From: JAEULH01 sp963805915
GTDB taxonomy: Bacteria; Pseudomonadota; Alphaproteobacteria; Rhodospirillales; Defluviicoccaceae
NCBI GenBank assembly: GCA_963805915.1
Contig: CAWDWD010000012.1
Location: forward strand, 74,988 to 138,987
Direction: 5' to 3'
DNA: 64,000 nucleotides
Position numbers and translations under genes: made by a program. Under the pieces are notes generated by a model. It had not been told where the DNA came from. It made no database searches and saw only the letters and a list, made by a program, of their open reading frames with translations. This document shows, one piece after another, positions 44,450-53,642 of this stretch (position 1 is its first letter; the number at the start of each line of letters is the position of its first letter).

Positions 44450-46630
44450 TCAGCGCAGGTAGACGCCGTCCTCGCCGATCTTGCCGGGGCCGTCGAGGAC
44501 GTAGATTCCGGCCGAGTTGCCGCGGACGTGAAACGACAAGGTGCCGTCGCCGACGCCGATCTCGCCGCCGGTGACGGCATCGCGGTAGAGGCCGTTGCGC
44601 ACGCCGCCGACGCTGACGTTCTGATCGCCGCCGATGGCGAGCCCGATCACGGCGTAGCTTTGGCCGTCGTTATAATCGCGCACGAAGCTCATCCCGCCGC
44701 CCCACTCCTGGACGTGGCTCATCGCGGCCTTTTGCAGGGCGGGGACGGCCCGGCGGATCATGTTGAGCCGTCGAAGATGGCGATAGATCGGATGGCCTTG
44801 CGTCTCGGCGATCCGCGCCTCGCTCAGGTGATCGCCGAAATAGGCCCGCCCAGTGCTATCGAGGGTGTCGTCGTTGCCGATGACATCCTGCGGCGCGCCC
44901 TTCATGAACTCGATTTCCTCGCCGTAGTAGAGGCAGGGAATGCCGCGCGCGGTCCAGATCAGATTATAGGCCGCCGCCGCCATCCACTGATCGCCCTTGA
45001 AGCGGAAGCGGAAGTCGTTGTCCGGGCCGACGTCGTGGTTTTGCAGGAACGTCACCAGCGTGGTCGGATCGCCATAGATCCAGTCCATCGACAGGATCTG
45101 CCCGGTGCCGCCGTAGGTTCCCTTGCTGACGGTATCGCGGAAGGTCGAAAACAGCCCGAAGTCGAGCACCGCAAAGCCTGAATCGCCGCCAGAGTTGGGA
45201 TCGCGCGGATCATGGCCGAGCCGGGTGTACCACCACGGCCGGATTGGCGAGGGGCCGTTGTCGCCGCCGCCGAGATCGCCCCAGCCGTAGCCCTTGACCA
45301 GGTTCTCGCCGAACACGAACAGCCCCGGCTTATACGCCTTCCAGGCGTTGATGTACTCGAGCAGGTTGTCGCGCTCGACATGCTTGACGGTGTCGATCCG
45401 AAGCGCGTCGACGCCCATGTCGAGATAGCGGTTGATCGAGCCGATGACGTAGTCCTTGACGTTCTGTCGTTCGGTTGCGAGGTCGATGCAATCGCCGGCG
45501 AGATGCTTGGTCTGGAGCGGATGCGCGCTCTCCCAGTCGCCGCCGGAAATGAAGCCTTCCTGGTGGTACCATTCGGGATCGAGCCTCTGCGCGTCGACGC
45601 CGAAAAAGCGACCCGGGTTGTAGCCGGGCTTTGGCACGGTCTCGCCGGTGAGCGGGTCGACCAGCGGCTCGACGCCTCGCGGATCGCGGCCGTGGCGCTC
45701 GCGGTACCATTGCGGCGCCACCGGGTTGTCGATGTCGTCGCGGTTGGGCCAAGTGTAGTTGCCGAGGTTGCCCTGGTAGGGGCCGTAGTTCAGCCGGCCC
45801 TGCTCGGAGCCCTGCGGCACGTAGTACTTGATCGGCAGATGGTCGATCCAGACGTGGCCGCGAATGCCGTATTGGCAGGAGTGGTTGACGACCACGTCCT
45901 GGATGATCTTGATCCCGCGCGCGTGGGCGGCGTCGATCAGGTCCTGGTAGGTCGCGTCCGGCGATTCCAGCCGCGGGTCGATCCTGGTCCAGTCGTAGGG
46001 ATGATAGCCGTGGTAGTCGAGGCCGCTGCGGTTTTCGACCGGCGGTGTGATCCAGATGGCGGTAAAGCCGAGATCGCGGATGTAGTTGAGCTTCTCGATC
46101 AGGCCCTTGAAATCGCCGCGCCAGTGCGGATCCTCCGGCTCGCCGGCGGCATTGAACTTCATCCGGTCGCGGCAGAAGAAGTTGTTGCTCGGATCGCCGT
46201 CGTAAAAGCGCGTCGTCAGCAGGAAATAGATCGTCTCTTCGCGAAAGTCCGGATCACCGACGCCGATGCCACGCGCGAAGGGCGCGGCGGGGCGGGGTAC
46301 GGGCGCCGGCTCGCGGCCCCCCTCAGTGGGTCCATCAATGGGACCGCCAACCGGTGCGCCCTCGGCGTCGCGCCATTGGCCGCGCGCGTCCAGCCATCCT
46401 TCGCGCTCGCGCCATTGGTTGGCGGTCTGCCGCCCGGCGCCATCGTTGATGACGAAGGCGGCGGCCTCGATACCCGAAAACGCAAAGCGATACCAGCCGT
46501 CGGCTTCCAGTGTCATTTCGACCCCCGGCCAATCGGTACCGGGCGCCGCGGGGCGGGTGTCCCAGTAGTGGATCCTGAGCGTATCGGCCCAGTCGCGCGG
46601 CTTTTCGAAGTGAACGATCAGATCGGGCAT
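44450..46630 (-). CDS. GH13 alpha-amylase family enzyme with N-terminal starch-binding module
   Basis: A 726-residue glycoside hydrolase. Residues 1-95 look like a CBM25/26-type module (HYWDTRPAAPGTDWPGVEMT). The catalytic barrel has the four GH13 regions: DVVVNHS, ALRIDTVKHV with the nucleophile Asp, FGENL with the acid/base Glu, and FLQNHD. A C-terminal beta domain closes it. No signal peptide is present, so it probably acts on intracellular glycogen or maltodextrin. A pair of direct repeats and a hairpin lie upstream (46794-46976). It converges on the alcohol dehydrogenase gene. Confidence 0.93.
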   Translation of the reverse strand: MPDLIVHFEKPRDWADTLRIHYWDTRPAAPGTDWPGVEMTLEADGWYRFAFSGIEAAAFVINDGAGRQTANQWREREGWLDARGQWRDAEGAPVGGPIDGPTEGGREPAPVPRPAAPFARGIGVGDPDFREETIYFLLTTRFYDGDPSNNFFCRDRMKFNAAGEPEDPHWRGDFKGLIEKLNYIRDLGFTAIWITPPVENRSGLDYHGYHPYDWTRIDPRLESPDATYQDLIDAAHARGIKIIQDVVVNHSCQYGIRGHVWIDHLPIKYYVPQGSEQGRLNYGPYQGNLGNYTWPNRDDIDNPVAPQWYRERHGRDPRGVEPLVDPLTGETVPKPGYNPGRFFGVDAQRLDPEWYHQEGFISGGDWESAHPLQTKHLAGDCIDLATERQNVKDYVIGSINRYLDMGVDALRIDTVKHVERDNLLEYINAWKAYKPGLFVFGENLVKGYGWGDLGGGDNGPSPIRPWWYTRLGHDPRDPNSGGDSGFAVLDFGLFSTFRDTVSKGTYGGTGQILSMDWIYGDPTTLVTFLQNHDVGPDNDFRFRFKGDQWMAAAAYNLIWTARGIPCLYYGEEIEFMKGAPQDVIGNDDTLDSTGRAYFGDHLSEARIAETQGHPIYRHLRRLNMIRRAVPALQKAAMSHVQEWGGGMSFVRDYNDGQSYAVIGLAIGGDQNVSVGGVRNGLYRDAVTGGEIGVGDGTLSFHVRGNSAGIYVLDGPGKIGEDGVYLR

Positions 46631-46793
46631 GGCATGGGGATTCCGACAACCAGAAGGGATAAACGACCGCCATCATAGACAACCCGCCGGCACATGACAG
46701 GCCCTTGTGCCGGATGTCCGGGCTGTACTGGCGATGGCTGCCGCGAGCGGGCAGGGCGCGGTCAAGTTCACGGCACGCGCGCCGCCGAGACAT

Positions 46794-46832
46794 GTCACGT
46801 GCTATTATGAGACTCACGTCACGTGCTATCAT
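46794..46832. promoter_or_regulatory. Two direct repeats GTCACGTGCTATYAT, possible operator
   Basis: GTCACGTGCTATTAT (46794-46808) and GTCACGTGCTATCAT (46818-46832) are spaced 24 bp apart start to start, each with a CACGTG core, about 165-200 bp upstream of the amylase start. The arrangement suggests a repressor or activator site; no matching regulator gene lies here. Confidence 0.35.
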
Positions 46833-46941
46833 AAGCGCCGATGGCGATGAACACGCGGATGCCGTCGCGAAGGTCGCCTGTTTTTTTTGCGGCCCAAAAC
46901 GGCGAAGTTATATAAATCAATAGCTTGGCTGGAATCAGATA

Positions 46942-46976
46942 GGTCATTCTGACCCATAAAATAGGTCAGAATGACC
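46942..46976. repeat. Perfect 13-bp inverted repeat
   Basis: GGTCATTCTGACC (46942-46954) and its exact complement GGTCAGAATGACC (46964-46976) around a nine-base AT-rich loop, ahead of the IS1595 element. It could be a regulator binding site or a hairpin; it is not part of the element's ends. Confidence 0.55.
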
Positions 46977-47060
46977 CATGGTGGGTGCCATTGTGGTGTT
47001 TTCTCGCCCGGCCGTCCGCTCGCCGCCCGCGCGGTGGCGCCGCCCAGAGACAAAATCCTT

Positions 47061-48091
47061 CCTGATTACGCATCTTTCTCAGCCTGCCGGGGCGTGGTAC
47101 AAATCGGGAACATATAAGGAGACAGGCGGGGTTGAGGCATGGCGCGCAATCGTGTTCAGTTTCAGAAGGGGCTCAGCGAGGCGCGGTTCGATGAGCTTTA
47201 CGGGAGCGAGGATCGGTGTCGGGAGGTCGTGCTCGGCTGGCGTTGGCCGCAAGGCTTTGTCTGCCCCGGCTGCGGCGGGCGGAATCACTGCATCATCAAG
47301 ACCCGTGCCCTCTACCAGTGCGCGTCCTGCCGCCGGCAGACCTCGCTGATGGCCGGCACGATCTTCGCCTCGACCAAGGTGCCGCTGCGCACTTGGTTTC
47401 GCACCATGTACCACCTGACGCAGAGCAAGGGCGGGATCTCCAGCCTCGAACTCGGCCGTCGCCTCGGTGTGACCCAGAACACCGCCTGGAAGCTCAAACA
47501 CAAGCTGATGCAGGTGATGATGGAGCGGGATGCCGGCAAGCGCCTGACCGGTCGGGTCGAAATGGACGACGCCTATCTCGGTGGCGAACGCTCCGGTGGC
47601 AAGCGCGGTCGCGGCGCGCCCGGCAAGACGCCGATCATCGTCGCCGTCGAAACCACGCCCGAGGGCAAGCCGGTGCGCCTGAAGCTGCGCCGGGTCATCG
47701 GCTTTCGGCGCAAGGAGGTCGAAAAACTGGCCCGACGCAGCCTCGATCCCACCAGCACCGTCGTCAGCGACGGCCTCAGCTGCTTCCGCGGTGTCGCGGA
47801 TGCGGGATGCACGCATCAGCCGATCTGCACAGGATCCGGCCGCAAGGCGGTGCTGACACCCGCTTTCAAGTGGGTCAACACGGCGCTCGGCAACATCAAG
47901 ACCGCCATCACCGGCACATACCGCGCCATCCGCCAAAAGCACATCCCCCGCTACCTGGCCGAGTTCGAATACCGCTTCAATCGGCGCTACGATCTCGCCG
48001 CCATGATGCCCCGCCTCGGCTGGGCCGCCGTCCGAACCCCGCCAATGCCATATCGCCTCCTCAAACTGGCTGAGGTTCATGCGTAATCAGG
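47061..48091 (+). mobile_element. Complete IS1595-family insertion sequence, copy 1
   Basis: A 1031-bp element bounded by the inverted repeat CCTGATTACGCAT (47061-47073) and ATGCGTAATCAGG (48079-48091). It is flanked by a perfect 8-bp target duplication AAATCCTT (47053-47060 and 48092-48099). One transposase gene fills it. It is inserted about 50 bp downstream of der. A second nearly identical copy lies in opposite orientation at 57244-58275. Confidence 0.95.
47139..48086 (+). CDS. IS1595-family (ISXO2-like) transposase
   Basis: A 315-residue transposase. An N-terminal zinc ribbon (CPGCGGRNHC and CASCRR) is followed by TSLMAGTIFASTKVPLRTWF, the catalytic MDDAYLGGERSGGKRGRG and VVSDGLSCF (two Asp), then WVNTALGNIKTAITGTYRA. 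The frame is intact and the sequence is almost identical to the second copy, so it may still be active. Confidence 0.95.
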   Translation: MARNRVQFQKGLSEARFDELYGSEDRCREVVLGWRWPQGFVCPGCGGRNHCIIKTRALYQCASCRRQTSLMAGTIFASTKVPLRTWFRTMYHLTQSKGGISSLELGRRLGVTQNTAWKLKHKLMQVMMERDAGKRLTGRVEMDDAYLGGERSGGKRGRGAPGKTPIIVAVETTPEGKPVRLKLRRVIGFRRKEVEKLARRSLDPTSTVVSDGLSCFRGVADAGCTHQPICTGSGRKAVLTPAFKWVNTALGNIKTAITGTYRAIRQKHIPRYLAEFEYRFNRRYDLAAMMPRLGWAAVRTPPMPYRLLKLAEVHA

Positions 48092-48149
48092 AAATCCTTT
48101 GGTTATAAAGCGATCGGACGCTTTATCGCGGCGGAGGCGCGGAAAAGCG

Positions 48150-49535
48150 CTATCGGCGGCCGCGGCCGCGCGGGGCGTCGGCGAAAGGGTTCTTGCTGGT
48201 CCGCACGTGCAGACGGATGGGCAGGCCGGCGAGGCCGAAGGTGTCGCGCAGGCCGTTGATCAGGTAGCGCTGATAGGCTTCCGGCAGGGCCTCGACGCGG
48301 CTCGCGAACAGCACGAACGTCGGCGGCCGGGTCTTGGCCTGGGTCATGTAGCGTAGGCGGATTCGCCGGCCGTCGGCGAGCGGCGGCGGGTGGCGTTCGC
48401 CGACATCTTCGAGCCAGCGGTTGAGCGGACCGGTCGAGACGTGGCGGTTCCAGGCCGAATAAGCGCCGAGCACCGCCGGCATCAGCTTGCCGAGGCCCGC
48501 GCCGGTCATTGCCGACAGCCGGATCACCGGCACGCCGCGGACCTGCGGCAGGGAGGTCTCCAGACGGTCCTGAATCGCCCGCAGGGCGGCGGTTGGTTCG
48601 TCGATCAGGTCCCACTTGTTGGCCGCGATGATCAGGGCGCGGCCTTCGTCGGCGACGGTGCGGGCAATGTTCAGATCCTGCTTTTCCAGGCCGGCGGTGG
48701 CGTCGAGGACGAGAACGACGACGTGGGCGAAGCGCACCGCGCGCTGGCTGTCGGCGCCGGCCAGGGCTTCGAGCCGGCCGGTGACGTTGGCCTTGCGCCG
48801 CAGCCCGGCGGTATCGACCAGTTCGATCGCCCGCCCGCCATAGGTCCAAGATACCGCGATGGCGTCGCGGGTGATGCCCGCCTCCGGTCCGGTGAGCAGC
48901 CGTTCGGCGCCGAGCAGGCGGTTGATCAGCGTCGACTTGCCGACATTGGGCCGGCCGATGACGGCGAGCTTCAACGGCCGCGAGTCGATGTCGCGCTCGG
49001 CCTGGTCCGCGTCCTCGTTCGTGTCGGCGTCGCTTTCGAGCGGCGCAATGAGCGGCGCCAGGGCATCGTAGAGAAAGGCGAGGCCCACGCCGTGCTCGGC
49101 CGAAATCGGCAGCGGATCGTCGAGGCCCAGTGCATAGGCCTCGATCAACCCGGCCTCGCCGGCTCGGCCTTCGCACTTGTTGGCGACGAGCACGACCGGA
49201 ATCGGGCCGCGCCGGAGCAGATCGGCGAAGCTTGCGTCAAGCGCGGTGATGCCGGCGCGGGCATCGATCAGCATAACGGCGACATCGGCCTCGGCCAGAG
49301 CCATCTCGGTTTGCGCCCGCATCCTCGCCTCGAGGTGCTCGCCGCCGGTGTCGTCGTAGCCGGCGGTGTCGATGATGCGAAAATGCAGATCGCCGAGGCT
49401 GGCGTCGGCTTCGCGGCGGTCGCGGGTGACGCCCGGTTGATCGTCGACCAACGCCAGCCGCTTGCCGACGAGGCGGTTGAACAGCGTCGATTTACCGACG
49501 TTCGGCCGCCCGACAATGGCAACGGTGAAGCTCAT
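48150..49535 (-). CDS. der: Ribosome-assembly GTPase Der (EngA)
   Basis: Essential double-GTPase for 50S subunit maturation, 461 residues. Two G domains are seen: GRPNVGKSTLFNRLVG with DTAGYDDTGG and NKCE, and GRPNVGKSTLINRLLG with DTAGLRRK and NKWD. A C-terminal KH-like domain (YQRYLINGLRDTFGLAGLP) follows. All G motifs are intact. It is the 3'-most gene of the run cobD, MarC, YfgM-like, bamB, der; bamB-der linkage is common in proteobacteria. The IS copy 1 lies just beyond its stop. Confidence 0.97.
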   Translation of the reverse strand: MSFTVAIVGRPNVGKSTLFNRLVGKRLALVDDQPGVTRDRREADASLGDLHFRIIDTAGYDDTGGEHLEARMRAQTEMALAEADVAVMLIDARAGITALDASFADLLRRGPIPVVLVANKCEGRAGEAGLIEAYALGLDDPLPISAEHGVGLAFLYDALAPLIAPLESDADTNEDADQAERDIDSRPLKLAVIGRPNVGKSTLINRLLGAERLLTGPEAGITRDAIAVSWTYGGRAIELVDTAGLRRKANVTGRLEALAGADSQRAVRFAHVVVLVLDATAGLEKQDLNIARTVADEGRALIIAANKWDLIDEPTAALRAIQDRLETSLPQVRGVPVIRLSAMTGAGLGKLMPAVLGAYSAWNRHVSTGPLNRWLEDVGERHPPPLADGRRIRLRYMTQAKTRPPTFVLFASRVEALPEAYQRYLINGLRDTFGLAGLPIRLHVRTSKNPFADAPRGRGRR

Positions 49536-49556
49536 CGTCGCGGCGGCCTTCCAGGA

Positions 49557-50924
49557 TTACCGATAGGCCACGAGCGTGGCGTCGTTAAGCAGGAAATACA
49601 AGGTTTGGCCGGCGACGATCGGTGGCACCGACATCGGCGCGCCGAGCCGCTCCTCGCCGAGCCTGGTGCCGGCGTAGGGCGAAACGCTCAGCGCCTGGCC
49701 GTTCGTGCCGACGACGACCAAGCGGTCGCCGGCGAGCACGGGACCCGCCCACATGATCGGATCCTTCTTGTCCTTTTCGTTCTCGAACGCCGGCAGGGTG
49801 GTCACCCAGAAGATCTTGCCGTCGTTGCGCGACAGGCAGACGAGGTCGTTTTCCTTGGTCAGCTGATAGATGAAGTTGCCCGCCGGCCACGGCCGAAACA
49901 GGCCGCCGAAGTCCTGTTCCCAGACCCGGTTGCCGCTTCGCAGGTCGATGGCGGCGAGGATACCGCCGTAGCTGATGGCGAAAACGCCGCCGCGATCGAT
50001 CACCGGGCTGGCATAAATCTGGGCCAGCGCGCCCAGCTCGTCGGTCCGCCGCACGCCGGCCAGCGAATCGCTCCACAGCACCCGGCCGTTTTCCTGGCGC
50101 AGCGCGACCAGTTCGCCCGACGAGAACGGCGCAACGACGACACCGGCGTCGACGGCCGGGCCGCCGCCGCCGACCAGCTTCGCGGTCTCGACGATTGCCT
50201 GATGAGTCCACAGCTCGGCGCCGGTCGCGGCATCGAAGGCGATCAGCTTGCTGTCGAGGGTGGTGGCGTAAACACGCCCGTCGCTCGCCGTCGGTTCGGA
50301 ATGAATCGGCGAGCGGAGATCCTTGCGCCACTCGACGGCGCCGCTCGCCGCGTCCATGGCGATGATCTGGGCGAAGCCGGTGGTGGCGAAGAGACGGCCG
50401 CTGTAGAAGGCAATGCCGCCGACAATGGAATCGGCGTCGTACGCGGCCGCGGCCAGGTTGGTGGTCCACAGCCGTTTGCCGTCGGCGACGGCGAAAGCCG
50501 AGACGACGTGCTCGGTGTCCATGGTGTAGATCCGCCCGTCGCCGATCACGGGCGACGGCAGGCGCGGCCGATCGCGTGCGGTGCCGGTGCCGATGTCGGC
50601 GCGCCAAACCTGCTTCGGCTTGGCGGTCATGGCCAGATGCTGCATGGCGTGGCTTGCCGCGCCGCCGGCCGTCGGCCAATCGTCATTGACCACGGGCGGC
50701 GGCAGGCGGATCTGGTCGAGCTGGGCGGTTGGATCGGGCGAGACGCTTTTTTCGTGAGCGAGAATGGACACCCGCTCACCTTCGAGCCGCTCCTTGTCAT
50801 CCGACGAACACGCCGCTGCGGTAGCGAGACAGGCGACGGCGAGGACCGCCGTGGCGATCCAGCGGCGGCGAGGCCGGCGCAACGCCCTGGTGGATGGCAT
50901 GGTCGACGGCATGGTGGACGGCAT
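49557..50924 (-). CDS. bamB: Outer-membrane assembly lipoprotein BamB (PQQ-like beta-propeller)
   Basis: A component of the BAM complex that folds outer-membrane proteins. The lipobox ending AAACSS follows a signal segment (WIATAVLAVACLATAAAC). Repeated propeller blades include GRIYTMDTEHVVSAFAVADG, GRVYATTLDSKLIAFDAATG and GILAAIDLRSGNRVWEQDFG. The start is ambiguous: a 12-bp triplication (50889-50924) provides ATG codons at 50924, 50912 and 50900, each starting MPST. A longer in-frame start upstream would overlap the YfgM-like gene. It sits between that gene and der, the classical order. Confidence 0.93.
   Translation of the reverse strand: MPSTMPSTMPSTRALRRPRRRWIATAVLAVACLATAAACSSDDKERLEGERVSILAHEKSVSPDPTAQLDQIRLPPPVVNDDWPTAGGAASHAMQHLAMTAKPKQVWRADIGTGTARDRPRLPSPVIGDGRIYTMDTEHVVSAFAVADGKRLWTTNLAAAAYDADSIVGGIAFYSGRLFATTGFAQIIAMDAASGAVEWRKDLRSPIHSEPTASDGRVYATTLDSKLIAFDAATGAELWTHQAIVETAKLVGGGGPAVDAGVVVAPFSSGELVALRQENGRVLWSDSLAGVRRTDELGALAQIYASPVIDRGGVFAISYGGILAAIDLRSGNRVWEQDFGGLFRPWPAGNFIYQLTKENDLVCLSRNDGKIFWVTTLPAFENEKDKKDPIMWAGPVLAGDRLVVVGTNGQALSVSPYAGTRLGEERLGAPMSVPPIVAGQTLYFLLNDATLVAYR
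50889..50924 (-). repeat. 12-bp tandem repeat triplicating the bamB start codon
   Basis: Three units of GGTSGAYGGCAT (50889-50900, 50901-50912, 50913-50924). On the minus strand each unit encodes an ATG plus PST, so BamB has three tandem potential starts in one frame. Confidence 0.85.
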
Positions 50925-50934
50925 GGCCGGGCCC

Positions 50935-51603
50935 CTACTTTGCTTCGAGGCGAGGGAGCAACTCCGCCGCCCGCGCCCGGATCCCCGGCGGGGTTTCAAC
51001 ATCGGCTTCGAGCTTGGCGAGCAGCTCGCGCGCCCGAGCCTCGTCGCCGCGCTGGAGCGCGAGCACCGCGGCAAGTTCGCGCGCCGAATAGCGCCAGGGG
51101 TTGGCGTCCTCCATCAGCGGCGCCAGAACCTCGGCGAGATGGTCCGGATCCGCCGCCGGCTTGGCCGAGGCCAGACGCGCCGATACCGACCGTAGCTCGG
51201 CGAGGTCACGATAAAGCGCATGATCGGTGCCGGCGGCGAGCTTCTCGAAGGCGTCCGCGGCCTCGTCGGCGCGTCCCTCGCGGGCGAGCAGCCCGGCCGC
51301 CTGGAAGCCGGCAAGCATGGCGTAGCCGTCCTTGCCGTCACCGGCCAGTTCGGCGAAGGCCGCCTCGGCCGCCGCCGGATCGCGCGCGCTCAGGGTCTCG
51401 GCGGCGATGAACGCGGCGCTGCGCGCCTCGCGCCGGTTCAACTCCCACGTCCGCCATGCCTGATAGCCGGCAACGGCGAGGACGATGGCGACCAGCGCGG
51501 CGATGAGGGTGGCGCCGTGCTGCTTCCACAGCTTTTCGAATTTCTCGCGGCGCAGATCTTCTCGGATTTCCCGGATCAGATTTTCTTGTACGGGGTCGGC
51601 CAA
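50935..51603 (-). CDS. YfgM-like membrane-anchored TPR protein
   Basis: A 222-residue protein with a short cytoplasmic N-terminus (REIREDLRREKFEKLWKQHG), one membrane helix (ATLIAALVAIVLAVAGYQAW) and a periplasmic TPR-like helical domain. In E. coli YfgM it assists the SecYEG translocon and periplasmic chaperones. No ATG lies at a sensible place; I choose TTG 51603 because GGAGG precedes it by five bases. It lies directly upstream of bamB, the conserved arrangement. Confidence 0.85.
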   Translation of the reverse strand: MADPVQENLIREIREDLRREKFEKLWKQHGATLIAALVAIVLAVAGYQAWRTWELNRREARSAAFIAAETLSARDPAAAEAAFAELAGDGKDGYAMLAGFQAAGLLAREGRADEAADAFEKLAAGTDHALYRDLAELRSVSARLASAKPAADPDHLAEVLAPLMEDANPWRYSARELAAVLALQRGDEARARELLAKLEADVETPPGIRARAAELLPRLEAK

Positions 51604-51740
51604 ACAATCCTCCAACTGAAGTGCGGTCGAGGCCGCGCGCGCGGATGGCGGTGGCGGATGACGAAGCGGTGCAATGTGAATACTCCGGGTAGAATACAGA
51701 CGCAAATGCTGGTGATGCTCGGACGATGGCCGCCGCGCCG

Positions 51741-52376
51741 TCAGCCTCCCGCCAGAAGGCCGCTGCCGCGGATGCCGTCGAAGATGAACTGGATCGATAG
51801 CGCGGCGAGCAGGATTCCGACGACTCGCGAGATCACGTTCTGGCCGGTGACCCCGAGTAGGCGATGAACGCGGCCGGCCATGAGGAGAAGCAGCAGGGTC
51901 AGGATCATCACCAGCAGCATCATCGCGATAACGATGATCTCGCCGACGACGCTGCCTTCGGCCTCCGCCGCCAGCAGGATGGCCGCGCTCAGCGCGCCGG
52001 GGCCGGCCATCAAAGGCGTCGCCAGAGGAAAAACGGCAATGTCCTTCTTGGCCTGGGCCTCGGTGGTTTCGGCCGGCGTCGTCGAGGAAAAGTGCGACGG
52101 CGGCGTGAAAACCATGTCGATGGCGAGCAGCAGGAGCAGAATGCCGCCGGCGGTCCGCAGCGCCGGCAACGAGATCCCGAGCCAGCCGAGCAGCGCCCCG
52201 CCGAAGACGATGAACACCAGCAGCAGGATCGTTGCGATGAGCGTGCCCTTGAGCGCCATCGCCCGGCGCGCCTGCGCCGTCGCCGAGACAGTCAGCGCGG
52301 CATAGACCGCGGCCACGTCGAGCGGGCCGACGGTCGCGAAGAATGTGGTGAACGCCGCGAGCGCCCGTTCGAGCAT
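51741..52376 (-). CDS. MarC family integral membrane protein
   Basis: A 211-residue, six-helix protein of the MarC/UPF0056 family, recognised by TFFATVGPLDVAAVYAALT and FPLATPLMAGPGALSAAIL. Its function is unsettled; the former link to multiple antibiotic resistance was not upheld. ATG 52376 is preceded by GAGGGG; a longer in-frame start at 52430 overlaps cobD. It follows cobD by 14 bp on the same strand. Confidence 0.9.
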   Translation of the reverse strand: MLERALAAFTTFFATVGPLDVAAVYAALTVSATAQARRAMALKGTLIATILLLVFIVFGGALLGWLGISLPALRTAGGILLLLLAIDMVFTPPSHFSSTTPAETTEAQAKKDIAVFPLATPLMAGPGALSAAILLAAEAEGSVVGEIIVIAMMLLVMILTLLLLLMAGRVHRLLGVTGQNVISRVVGILLAALSIQFIFDGIRGSGLLAGG

Positions 52377-52390
52377 GGGTGCCGTGCCCC

Positions 52391-53402
52391 TCAGCCCTTG
52401 GCTGGCGCCGGGCTGAAGGCCGGCCGCCATGCGGCGAGTGTGTGACTCAGTCGCTCGAAGTCATCGTCACGGCCGGGGATGCCGAAGCGCAACCAGCGCG
52501 GCCGCTCGGCAAAGCGGCGGATGAGAATGCCATCGCCGGCCAGGTGCTCGAAGAGGGCCTCTGCGCGGTCGGTCTCGACAAGGCGAAACAGCGGCGTACC
52601 GCCGACGACGGACAACCGGGCGCGAACGAGCAGGCCATCGAGCCGCCCGGCGGCCGCTTTCAGCCGCACCCGGGTCGAGCGGATCCAGGCATCGTCGCCT
52701 AGCATCACCGCGCCGACGGCCGCCGCCGGCCCCGACACCGCCCATGGGCCAAGCGCTTCGCGCAGTCGTTGCGCCGTGGCCTCGGCGGCAATGGCGAAAC
52801 CAAGGCGCATCCCGGCGAGCCCGAACATCTTGCCGACCGAACGCAGGACAACGAGATTGTGCTCGTCGACTTGGCCGGCGACGCTCACCTCGGCGACGAC
52901 GTCGGCGAAGGCTTCGTCGACAACGACCAGCCGCTCGCGAGCCAACGCCGCGAGACGCCGCGGATCGGTGATCCTGCCGTCGGGGTTGTTCGGATTGACG
53001 ACGACGACAACCGCGGCGTCGCCGATTTGGTCGATGGTCGTGGTTGCGACCGTGTGGCCGGCGGCGGCCCAGGCACGGGCGTGCTCACGGTAGGTTGGCG
53101 AGATGACGGCGACGCGGCGCGGTGCAAACAGTCGCGGCAGCCATTGGATCAAGGCCTGGGTTCCCGGAGCGGCAACGAGCCGCGCGGGATCGCGGACGCC
53201 GTAACAACGCGCCGCGGACTCGCGCAGCCACGAGTTCGAGACCGGCTTCGGGCAGCCGGCACCAGTATTCGCGGGCGAGGTCGGGAAGCGGGTAGGGATT
53301 GGCGTTGATGCCGGTCGACAGGTCGAGCCACTGATCGCGGGCAATGCCATAGAGCTCGCACGCGGCATCGAGCATGCCGCCGTGGGTCATCCAGTCAGTC
53401 AT
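52391..53402 (-). CDS. cobD: L-threonine-O-3-phosphate decarboxylase (CobD/CobC), frameshifted
   Basis: A PLP enzyme making aminopropanol phosphate for the nucleotide loop of cobalamin. The first frame (53402 to about 53235) reads MTHGGMLDAACELYGIARDQ and WLDLSTGINANPYPLPDL. The second reads LRESAARCYGV, LVAAPGTQALIQWLPRLF, VVVNPNNPDGR and the PLP-lysine block LRSVGKMFGLAGMRLGFA. One base change near 53235 joins them into about 336 residues, the family length. No other cobalamin gene is in the window. Either a pseudogene or a base-calling error. Confidence 0.85.
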
Positions 53403-53642
53403 CTTGGCGGTCAGTCATTTACGCGCCACGTCGCGAAGAGAATGGACCAGTACGAGGCGGTCCCACGGCGAAGTTTTGTCAAGTGTCCCTGTTTGTTGTA
53501 CCCGGCTTGACGAGTTCCTGTCGCGTGTCCGTTGCGGCGGGAGTTCACGATCGGGGTTGATTCCGCAGTCGCTAGCGACACAATAGCCCTCGCCGGGACC
53601 GCTGGCGGCGCCGCCGATAGCGAAACAAGGATAGTGTGCGCA

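Larger units (their letters stand above)
46631..47052. other. Gene-free stretch upstream of the amylase and IS element
   Basis: About 420 bp with no convincing gene. It contains a 15-bp direct repeat (46794-46832) and a 13-bp-stem hairpin (46942-46976). The section 46860-46980 is clearly more AT-rich than its surroundings, as expected of a regulatory region. Confidence 0.5.

Noticed and set aside
48390..51410. A 1006-codon open frame on the plus strand
   Set aside because: Antisense to der, bamB and the YfgM-like gene, all with clear motifs.
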